A stretch of DNA of 14,901 nucleotides from contig DATAJQ010000189.1 of assembly GCA_036262095.1 (NCBI GenBank), forward strand, positions 1-14,901, read 5' to 3'. Each line of letters starts with the position of its first letter. The stretch's first letter is position 1. Both the position numbers and the translations under genes were made by a program. Below are positions 1 through 6,735 of this stretch, in pieces. The notes beneath the pieces were generated by a model that did not search any database, was not told where the DNA came from, and saw only the letters and a list, made by a program, of their open reading frames with translations. The stretch comes from Terrimonas_A sp036262095 (GTDB taxonomy: Bacteria > Bacteroidota > Bacteroidia > Chitinophagales > Chitinophagaceae).

Positions 1-2
1 TG

Positions 3-188
3 GTTATTATAAGTGTTTGGGACAAACTGGTCCTCTACAGAAAAGAAGTAACCAATTCCCGTGAAAGCATTAATCGCCTTGAAAAACTGAACCATCGCCT
101 TCGCTTTGAGGAGTTCCTTAAAGCAGACAAGGCCAAGGAAAGCAATGGAGATCCTTTCCTTGAAGAGATGGGTGAAACAGCAGCTTAA
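3..188 (+). CDS. C-terminal part of an unrecognised protein (cut by window edge)
   Basis: An open frame enters from the left edge and ends at TAA 186-188, giving the last 61 residues of a protein whose start lies outside the window. The visible part begins with a short hydrophobic stretch (VIISVW) and continues as a strongly charged, probably helical tail (RESINRLEKLNHRLRFEEF), ending in an acidic segment. The hydrophobic start followed by a charged helix would fit the cytoplasmic tail of a membrane protein, but that is only an inference. I do not recognise the family. It converges with the methyltransferase gene that ends at 350. The frame is supported by the absence of stops and by codon choice; both other forward frames have stops within the first 65 bases. 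Confidence 0.6.
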   Translation, partial: VIISVWDKLVLYRKEVTNSRESINRLEKLNHRLRFEEFLKADKAKESNGDPFLEEMGETAA

Positions 189-349
189 CCGGCCCCCGTC
201 CGTTAACAAGCTATCCTGTTTTGAAGAATCCAATTGTCCTTTTATGAAAAACACCAAGATCTTTGGCGTCGGACCCCTATATCCCAGCCCTTAGGTTTCA
301 AAATCTGATCAACCTGTATGCTAGCCGGCGATTGATACCTGTACTCAGT

Positions 350-1465
350 TCATCTTCCTTCAGGATCACATGCAGAAAACTCTTTCAGCAGCTTAACCGG
401 CGATGAAAACATAAAGCCCCTCAGAAAGCTCCCTTTCATTCCTTTTTCCTGTCCCAGCACTTTGATCTTTTGTCCCATTTCCTGCAAAAAGGAAACAGCC
501 AGATGATTATCTGTAAGCGATTCGCTCCTTTTTCGGGCATGCTCTGCCAAACCAAGCGCTGATAAAAACCTGGACTGGCTTGTGTAACCGCAAGGTCTTA
601 GGCCGTATTTTGCTCCCCAATGGTAAAGGGCGGAGAAATTGACCTGCGCCGTAATATCCTGCTCACCGATATGAATATAAGGGCAAGCCTGTACTTCATG
701 ATGCTTATAACAAAGCAAAGTTCCCTGGCTTCTTTTTAAAGAATACAGCTCTTCCGATAGTTCACCATAATCAACTGTCAGTATAAACCCTTTTTGAAGT
801 ATGGAGGACAAATCTTTCATCCAGTCAATTGCCTGAAGGTTTACTTCTGTACGAAACCCTTGCGGCAGTTGAATATCCAGTTCTGCAAAATATTCTTTTA
901 GCTGAAGCGAGGCAGGTTGCAGTATTTCCCGGAATTCTTTGTCATGATCAACATACACTTCCATTAGTTCATTAGCCATAACTACCTGGTGAACGGCAAA
1001 GTTGTCAACCAACTCATTGGAAATAATACAACCATTAACGGAGCCAACATCACTCAACTGATCATACCATTTTACATTCGCCGGCACAACTTCATGTGCT
1101 TTTTCCCGGAGGCAAGGGCTTTGCTCCACGATAATGTATTCATAATTCCCCGGCAGTGAGGGTTCGTTTTCCAGGCTGCTAATGATATCATGAGAAAGCA
1201 AACCGGTGCCGGCGCCCATTTCAACAATAGTGAAATCACTGCTGCCCAGTAACTGCCACATTTCTTTCAACTGGCAGGCGATCATTTCTCCAAATAACGG
1301 CGTAACGCAGGCACTTGTATAATAATCCCCGCCTGCGCCTATCTTTTTACCCCTCTTATTATAGTAACCAAGTTCAGGATGATATAATGCAAGCTGCATG
1401 AAATCACTGAAAGGAATGGGGCCTTCTTCATGGATCTTTTGAAGGATCAGATCGGTTGCTGTCAT
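350..1465 (-). CDS. SAM-dependent methyltransferase, MidA/NDUFAF7 family (COG1565)
   Basis: A 371-residue class I methyltransferase of the family that contains mitochondrial NDUFAF7/MidA, which methylates an arginine of the NDUFS2 subunit of complex I. Family hallmarks are visible in order: HPELGYY (29-35), GDYYTS (46-51), and the SAM-binding motif I VEMGAGTGLL (81-90). An ISNELVDNF block follows and an LTVDYGE block comes later. Full length for the family, with the usual N-terminus starting at ATG 1465. The substrate of bacterial members is not established; a protein arginine is an inference from the mitochondrial homologue. The gene stands alone: the gene on its left is convergent, and its own leader contains a TPP riboswitch and a hairpin. 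Expression is therefore likely tuned by thiamine pyrophosphate, which is unexpected for this family. Confidence 0.9.
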   Translation of the reverse strand: MTATDLILQKIHEEGPIPFSDFMQLALYHPELGYYNKRGKKIGAGGDYYTSACVTPLFGEMIACQLKEMWQLLGSSDFTIVEMGAGTGLLSHDIISSLENEPSLPGNYEYIIVEQSPCLREKAHEVVPANVKWYDQLSDVGSVNGCIISNELVDNFAVHQVVMANELMEVYVDHDKEFREILQPASLQLKEYFAELDIQLPQGFRTEVNLQAIDWMKDLSSILQKGFILTVDYGELSEELYSLKRSQGTLLCYKHHEVQACPYIHIGEQDITAQVNFSALYHWGAKYGLRPCGYTSQSRFLSALGLAEHARKRSESLTDNHLAVSFLQEMGQKIKVLGQEKGMKGSFLRGFMFSSPVKLLKEFSACDPEGR

Positions 1466-1516
1466 AAGGCAGATTTTCTTGAACGATACTATTGTTATGT
1501 AAGCCAGCGATTACAT

Positions 1517-1546
1517 AAACAAGGGTTTTGGTGTAAACCAAAACCC
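1517..1546 (-). terminator. Hairpin after the TPP aptamer, probable expression platform
   Basis: On the minus strand GGGTTTTGGT (1546-1537), loop TTAC and ACCAAAACCC (1532-1523) form a perfect 10-bp stem, followed by TTGTTT. It begins about 8 nt after the aptamer and ends 57 nt before the methyltransferase start. The position fits a transcription attenuator, although the U-run is interrupted, so termination may be partial. No competing antiterminator helix was worked out. Confidence 0.6.
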
Positions 1547-1554
1547 CCTGTAGC

Positions 1555-1634
1555 CTCTTTCCTGCGCCGGTATTATCCGGGTCAGGTTCCTGGGTATGAT
1601 CTCAGATTTTCAATTAAGAAAAACACCCCAAGAG
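1555..1634 (-). promoter_or_regulatory. TPP riboswitch (THI element)
   Basis: Read on the minus strand, this 80-nt segment carries the conserved core of the thiamine pyrophosphate aptamer in the right order. First comes GGGGTG (P1/P2 side), then CTGAGA with its partner ACCC (the pyrimidine-binding helix). Next is GAACCTGA, then CCGGATAATACCGGCGCAGGA (the pyrophosphate-binding helices P4/P5). The outer helix P1 can close with CTCTT (1634-1630) pairing to AAGAG (1559-1555). It lies 89 nt upstream of the methyltransferase start on the same strand, with a hairpin between them. In known systems TPP binding lowers expression of thiamine synthesis or uptake genes. Confidence 0.93.
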
Positions 1635-1915
1635 AACTATGCTTTATGAATTGAAAGAATGGTGCCGTAAATTGGAATTGGTTTGTGCTTCCTGGATTTC
1701 AGGAAGAATCAAATAACTATTAATGGCTAAGTTTCGCTAATGGGGATTTTTTGTATCGATATAGCTGAATTAAAAGACAATATGTAGATAAAGAGTGCCA
1801 CTGAACTGTGCAAATAAATCAACGTGAACAATCCACTGAATACATTGTTGAATTAAAGTGAGTGAGTGATAAAAAGAGAAGAGCCTGGTATTTATTTCTT
1901 ATTGGCGTAGATGTG
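1635..1915. other. Divergent intergenic region, promoters not resolved
   Basis: This spacer separates the riboswitch-led methyltransferase (minus) from the LpxR-like gene (plus). It must hold both promoters, but I found no exact TAnnTTTG box with a -33 TTTG for either direction. TAAGTTTC at 1728-1735 differs by one base on the plus strand but has no -33 partner. A perfect 7-bp stem, CTTCCTG-GATTT-CAGGAAG (1688-1706), lies here without a U-run on either side; its role is unknown. Confidence 0.5.
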
Positions 1916-2887
1916 ATGAAAGTAGTTTTTACCCTGATGGCATTGCTGCTTGTTTCCTTCCTGGGTGCCCAACCTGACAGGGTTTATGACCGGCAGTTCA
2001 GAATATCTCTTGATGAAGATTTTATCAATATCCGTGGAAAGGGTACTGATAAAGGGTACACCGGAGGCCTTCACCTTGATTACCTGTACATACCTCAAAA
2101 GGCTGATTTCTTTCTTGAACGATGGCTGCCTAAGGCGGGAACAGAAGCTGTCAATACGTATGGAATAGGGCTCAGCCACCTTATGTTTACCCCTACAGAC
2201 CTTTCCACTCCCGCTCCTTTGCCAGGCAACTATGCGTATGCCGGAGCATTGATTGGCAGGTATTCATTAAACTCTTCCAATGCTATCCGCAAATACAACC
2301 TGCAATCGCAGATCGTATTAGGCGTGATGGGGCCGATGTCTTTGGCAGAAGATATCCAGGTATTCATCCATCGCGCTATTGGCGATGAAAAGCCGATGGG
2401 CTGGGGTAATCAATTGCCCAACGACATACTGGTCAATTTTCAGATGTCGGCCGAAAAACAAATGACCAATACGGGTCGCGGCTTTGAACTTATTGGCGGA
2501 GCAACAGCTTCGGCAGGAAGTATGTACAATGGCGCTGGGCTTTATCTGCTGGCCAGGGCCGGAAAAATGAATCCCTACTTTTCAGGCGTACTATCGCAGA
2601 ACGGCGTTCCCCGATCTGCCGGCAAGAAGAGAACACAATTGTATGTGCGCGTAAAACCGATGCTGCAGATCGTTGCTTATAATTCCTTACTGAGAGGCGG
2701 CCTTATACTTAATAAAAGCAGACCGGTTTCACCGGAAATACATAATATGGTCGGCTCTGTAGAATATGGATTGACCCTCGTTCATCGTAACTTCAGTATA
2801 TCTTTTACTCAAACCACACTATCCCCAATTGTGGAAGGCATGGACAGCCATGAAACAGGGAACATCTCTTTATACTTCAACTGGTAG
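1916..2887 (+). CDS. LpxR-family (DUF2219) outer-membrane lipid A deacylase homologue
   Basis: LpxR is an outer-membrane beta-barrel that removes the 3'-acyloxyacyl chain from lipid A. ATG 1916 is chosen over an in-frame GTG at 1862 because it gives a clean signal peptide (hydrophobic LMALLLVSFLGA at residues 7-18) and a 323-residue precursor close to the family length. Family motifs visible are GTDKGYTGG (43-51), a TP.D..TPAP block, GVMGPMSLAEDIQ followed by FIHRAIG with the presumed catalytic His152, and GWGNQLPND. The protein ends in NISLYFNW, an aromatic C-terminus typical of barrels. The N-terminal active-site segment reads LDEDF, where I recall END or DND in relatives, so a glutamate may replace the conserved asparagine. 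Activity is therefore inferred, not certain. A lipoprotein gene follows 63 nt downstream. Confidence 0.85.
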   Translation: MKVVFTLMALLLVSFLGAQPDRVYDRQFRISLDEDFINIRGKGTDKGYTGGLHLDYLYIPQKADFFLERWLPKAGTEAVNTYGIGLSHLMFTPTDLSTPAPLPGNYAYAGALIGRYSLNSSNAIRKYNLQSQIVLGVMGPMSLAEDIQVFIHRAIGDEKPMGWGNQLPNDILVNFQMSAEKQMTNTGRGFELIGGATASAGSMYNGAGLYLLARAGKMNPYFSGVLSQNGVPRSAGKKRTQLYVRVKPMLQIVAYNSLLRGGLILNKSRPVSPEIHNMVGSVEYGLTLVHRNFSISFTQTTLSPIVEGMDSHETGNISLYFNW

Positions 2888-2950
2888 CAACAAGAAAATT
2901 AAAATAAGTATATTTAAATATCATTCACCTTATTAAACCAGTCAACATCC

Positions 2951-3541
2951 ATGAAACTTTTTTACCTGCTTACCGGCACATGCTTCTTCATGTGTGCCTG
3001 CAACAACAGCAAAACAACTGAACAACCTGCCACTGGAGATACAATCGCCTCTGCTCAGAAACCGGCGGAAACTCCTGCCCTCCCTGCTTTGCCCGCTTCT
3101 GTTATTTATAAAAACTGGGAACCAGGCGATCCGCAAAGAATGGCAATGATAGTGGATGTATATAAAGCCTGGGATTCTGAAGACCCGGCCGATATGGCCA
3201 CTTATTTTGCCGACTCAAGTGTCTACGATCTTCCGGATGGCTCCCGGCTGGTTACCACTAATCAAACTGCAGAGGCAAAGCTCCGGAAGTGGAGAAGCCT
3301 GTTCAGGGAAACATCCAATATTCCTTTCTCTATTATTTCATTGCATAATAAAGACCTCCAGGAAGACTGGGTAATCGCATGGACCTGGAATAAATGGAGG
3401 AATGCCAATGGTGTAAAGGATTCAATGTTATACTGTGATAACTGGCGATTGAAAGATAACAAGATCGTGTATCTGAACAGCCTGGAACACCGGGTATCAA
3501 AACAACTTTCAAAAACCCTGAACACAAAAATCCCTCAATAA
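2951..3541 (+). CDS. Lipoprotein with NTF2/SnoaL-like domain
   Basis: A 196-residue secreted protein. The N-terminus is a lipoprotein signal: a short hydrophobic stretch followed by FMCAC with the lipidated Cys at residue 17. A low-complexity linker rich in T, A and P then runs to about residue 50. The remaining ~130 residues fit the small cone-shaped NTF2/SnoaL-like fold: an N-terminal helix (MAMIVDVYKAWDSED), DMATYFADSSVYDLPDG, a helix with the WRSLF motif, and strands ending in VIAWTWNKW and DNWRLKDNKIVYLN. Members of this fold range from enzymes to simple binding proteins, and nothing here fixes an activity. It may be co-transcribed with the LpxR-like gene upstream (63-nt gap), which would place both at the outer membrane, but no promoter or terminator settles this. 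Confidence 0.8.
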   Translation: MKLFYLLTGTCFFMCACNNSKTTEQPATGDTIASAQKPAETPALPALPASVIYKNWEPGDPQRMAMIVDVYKAWDSEDPADMATYFADSSVYDLPDGSRLVTTNQTAEAKLRKWRSLFRETSNIPFSIISLHNKDLQEDWVIAWTWNKWRNANGVKDSMLYCDNWRLKDNKIVYLNSLEHRVSKQLSKTLNTKIPQ

Positions 3542-3759
3542 CTCCCGAAACGGACTCTGGTCAGGGCAGTTTTTATTTCCAAAAAAATCAAAAAATTAAT
3601 AGTATCCACTTATTTTCCTGCAAATGTCTTAAGTTCACCGACCAAAACTAACGCTTACTTCTTTTACAATACTCCGGCAGGCGCTAACTTCCTCCTATCG
3701 ATTGTCTAAAAGCAGGGCAATGGTTTTTGACAACCTTTTATCCAAGTGAACTTAGCAAG

Positions 3760-6735
3760 ATGATATTGAAAGCCAGGTCCGGTTTTTATTTTCTGCCGGG
3801 GATGCTCTTATTATTAGTAAACGCTGTTCGGGCGCAGGAACTTCCGGCCTCCTATAATTTTGTATACAGATGCTGGAACAATCAAAGCGGGCTTCCTCAA
3901 AACACCGTGTATGATATGGCCCGGGATAGTGCCGGTTATCTCTGGGGCGCTACCGAAGAAGGTCTGTTCCGGTTTGATGGGGCGGAGTTCACGCTGGTCA
4001 ATGAAAGCAATACACCCGGTCTTTATTCCAATACTTTTTATGATGTGCTTGCTTCGGGCAAAGACCTTTGGGCCTCCAGCCGGAATTCGATCCTGCGTAT
4101 CCGGAACAAAGTGGAACAGATCCTGGACTTCAGGAATTACCTGAAAGGCGGATGGATCCAATCCCTGGAAAAAGATGCTGCCGGACGTTTGTGGGCAGGT
4201 ACCAGTACCGGTGCATTATATTATGTGGAAAAGGATTCGATCCATGTCTGTCCTTACTGGGATATCAATGCTGCCGGTTCTATCCAAACACTCAACCATA
4301 CAAAAGAGGGAATGTTCATCGGCACTGCGCGTGGATTGTTTCGTATGAATGATCCTGTAAGCAAGCCCCTGTCCATACCCCGTTTCCGGAACATCGCCAT
4401 TAATTGCTTCACCCGTGGAGCAGGTGATGAGCTTTGGATAGGCACGGCTACAAAGGGATTGTTTCATATAGCTGCAGACACAGTTCAGTATACAGAAGAA
4501 AGCGGGTTAAAAGAGAATTTTATCAGCTCCGTTTATTGGGCGAAAGAAGGGCGTTTATGGTTCGGTTTCCGCAGTACAGGCTACCAGGTATTGGACAAGG
4601 GGAAATTGATCACGCCCGGCCAAAGCAAGTTTGCCTCAGATGCGGTGAGGTGCATTTTGCCGGTTGAAGAGAACCTGGTATGGATGGGTACCAATTCATC
4701 CGGGCTGGTGCAGCTGAAACCAACACTGATAGAAGGGGCGCCACCTGCTTCAGGTCTTGCCGGTAAGATCATCCTGCCCGTATACCAGCATGCTAATGAA
4801 GAAATATGGGTTGGCACGGCAGGCAAGGGGATAAGCCGCTTAAAAGATGGCAGAGCGGATACTTATACTGAAGCAAACGGTTTGTCGAACAATCTTGTGT
4901 TATCTGTGTACGGAAGAAAAGATCATATCTATATCGGTACTTCCAATGGGCTTGACCGGTTCAATCTGCTTACGCAAAAAATAGACAAACATTATACAGA
5001 GAAGGATGGCTTGCAAAGCAATGGCATTCTTTGCCTCTTTAATGATAGCAGGGATCGCCTCTGGATCACTTCCCGTATGGGTGGATTGCACAGGATGAAA
5101 GAAGACGGCATCATACAGGCTTTTCCTCTTCACAGCATGCAAATACATCCCAACCTGCTTTGTGTCTATGAAGATAAGCAGCATAATATCTGGATCGGTA
5201 CCAGGGGAGCAGGTATGTTGCGCATTAATCAGCATGACCAGGTGGAGCAGTTTCATCAAAAGCAAAATTTCCCGGCTGATATCGTATACGCTTTTTTTGA
5301 AGACGGGGAAGGTGATCTTTGGATGTCGACAGAAAAAGGACTGATAGTTTATAATGACGGTAAATTCCGTGTGTTCGATAAACAAGCCGGCTTGTTCTTT
5401 AATGAAACTTACCGGATACTGGAAGATCCGCAGGGCTATGTGTGGCTGAGCGGCAACCTTGGGTTGCAACGTGTTGCTTTAAGCGAGCTGCTGGCGGTGA
5501 AACATACTGCCTCATCGAGGGTGCGGTTGGCCGTACGCCTTTTCAATACATTGGACGGCATGCCTAATTCAGAAACTAATGGAGGCTTTTTTCCCGCAGG
5601 CTGGGCCATGAAAGACGGTACTTTATGGTTCCCAACAGTACAAGGGATTGCTGTAGCAGATCATGGATTGATAGGAAAGGAATCACATAACCTGAATATC
5701 CAGGTGCAATCACTCCGGTTTGGCAATAAGGAATACCTGCCTTCAGCATCTATTGAAATGCCGCCTGGCGTTTACAATTTCGAGATTCGTTATACCAATA
5801 TTGATTTTTCCAAAGCATCGGATATTCAATTCCATTACCGTTTAAAAGGATTGGATGATCAATGGACGCAGGCAGGGAATCGCCATATCGCTTATTTCTC
5901 AGAACTGGCTCCGGGCAAATACACCTTTGAGGTAAAGGCGGAACAGTATGGTTACTGGTCGCCCACGGCTGTTTTGCAGTTTAAGGTATTGCCTCATTTT
6001 TACCAGGCAACCTGGTTTAAGATAACCTGCTTGGCCCTGGGCCTTCTTGCAATTGCAATGGTGGTGCGCTATGTAAAACATTCTGCAAAACGCAAACTGA
6101 CAGAGCAGCAGAATATTTTTAAAGCACAGATAACAGGGCAGGAAAAAGAACGGCAACTCATCAGTACAGAATTGCATGACAGTATTAATCAGCAATTGAC
6201 CACGGCAAAGATCTATCTCGATTTTGCGAAAACCAATGCGTCCATGCAAACCGAATTGATCGCGAAAAGTGAAACGATGGTGAACACAGTGATCAATGAT
6301 ATCCGCAGTCTCTGCCATTCCTTAACACCGCCCAGTTTAAAAGATATCGGGTTGAAAGAAGCGCTGGAAGATATGTTGAATGCTTATTCATCAGTAGGCA
6401 AGCTTGCAACACACCTGCATTATGAATTGGGGCCTGATGAGCCGGAAGAAGATATTCAGTTCAATCTCTTCCGCATTACGCAAGAGCAAATGAACAATAT
6501 AGCCAGTCACTCAGGAGCCACACAGGTATGGCTCAGTTTTGAACAGACCACTGCCGGCATTAATGTATCTATCAGTGATGACGGGCAGGGCTTTGATTTA
6601 AAACAAAAACAAAAAGGACTTGGCTTCAATAATATCAGGAACAGGCTGGATATTTACGGCGGCAAGATGGAGATAAGAACGGCACCCGGCCATGGATGTG
6701 CATTGATCTTGTTTATACCAACTGATCAGTCATGA
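3760..6735 (+). CDS. Beta-propeller / Y_Y_Y sensor histidine kinase (HisKA_3 type)
   Basis: A 991-residue membrane sensor kinase. ATG 3760 is preferred to an in-frame TTG at 3727 because a signal peptide (LLLLVNAVRAQ) follows directly. Residues ~25-640 hold 14 propeller blades of the Reg_prop type, each with a core such as LWIGT.GL, LWMSTEKGL or IWVGT, consistent with two seven-bladed periplasmic propellers. A Y_Y_Y domain follows (~660-745, with FEIRYTNIDFS and GKYTFEVKA). One membrane helix lies at ~752-772. The HisKA_3 dimerisation helix carries the phosphorylation site in ELHDSINQQL (His806). The HATPase domain shows an N-box at EQMNNIASHS (~908), DDGQGFD (~940) and GLGFNNIRNRL. It has no receiver or DNA-binding domain, unlike hybrid HTCS proteins, so it needs a separate regulator (probably NarL/LuxR-type), and none lies next to it. 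Its ligand cannot be read from sequence. The last 10 bases overlap the end of the convergent sulP gene. Confidence 0.93.
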   Translation: MILKARSGFYFLPGMLLLLVNAVRAQELPASYNFVYRCWNNQSGLPQNTVYDMARDSAGYLWGATEEGLFRFDGAEFTLVNESNTPGLYSNTFYDVLASGKDLWASSRNSILRIRNKVEQILDFRNYLKGGWIQSLEKDAAGRLWAGTSTGALYYVEKDSIHVCPYWDINAAGSIQTLNHTKEGMFIGTARGLFRMNDPVSKPLSIPRFRNIAINCFTRGAGDELWIGTATKGLFHIAADTVQYTEESGLKENFISSVYWAKEGRLWFGFRSTGYQVLDKGKLITPGQSKFASDAVRCILPVEENLVWMGTNSSGLVQLKPTLIEGAPPASGLAGKIILPVYQHANEEIWVGTAGKGISRLKDGRADTYTEANGLSNNLVLSVYGRKDHIYIGTSNGLDRFNLLTQKIDKHYTEKDGLQSNGILCLFNDSRDRLWITSRMGGLHRMKEDGIIQAFPLHSMQIHPNLLCVYEDKQHNIWIGTRGAGMLRINQHDQVEQFHQKQNFPADIVYAFFEDGEGDLWMSTEKGLIVYNDGKFRVFDKQAGLFFNETYRILEDPQGYVWLSGNLGLQRVALSELLAVKHTASSRVRLAVRLFNTLDGMPNSETNGGFFPAGWAMKDGTLWFPTVQGIAVADHGLIGKESHNLNIQVQSLRFGNKEYLPSASIEMPPGVYNFEIRYTNIDFSKASDIQFHYRLKGLDDQWTQAGNRHIAYFSELAPGKYTFEVKAEQYGYWSPTAVLQFKVLPHFYQATWFKITCLALGLLAIAMVVRYVKHSAKRKLTEQQNIFKAQITGQEKERQLISTELHDSINQQLTTAKIYLDFAKTNASMQTELIAKSETMVNTVINDIRSLCHSLTPPSLKDIGLKEALEDMLNAYSSVGKLATHLHYELGPDEPEEDIQFNLFRITQEQMNNIASHSGATQVWLSFEQTTAGINVSISDDGQGFDLKQKQKGLGFNNIRNRLDIYGGKMEIRTAPGHGCALILFIPTDQS

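Noticed and set aside
184..207. Imperfect inverted repeat TTAACCGG/CCGTTAA at the end of the first gene as a terminator
   Set aside because: The stem needs a bulge and is not followed by T residues.
1430..1654. Plus-strand open frame of 74 codons over the methyltransferase leader
   Set aside because: It lies across the TPP riboswitch and hairpin on the opposite strand and has no protein character; the RNA element explains the conserved bases.
1688..1706. Perfect 7-bp hairpin CTTCCTG/CAGGAAG as a terminator or operator
   Set aside because: There is no U-run on either side and no gene end nearby. It is kept only as a structural remark.
3814..6318. Several minus-strand and alternative-frame open frames inside the sensor kinase gene
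   Set aside because: The plus frame shows continuous propeller, kinase and HATPase motifs; the others are shadows of it.
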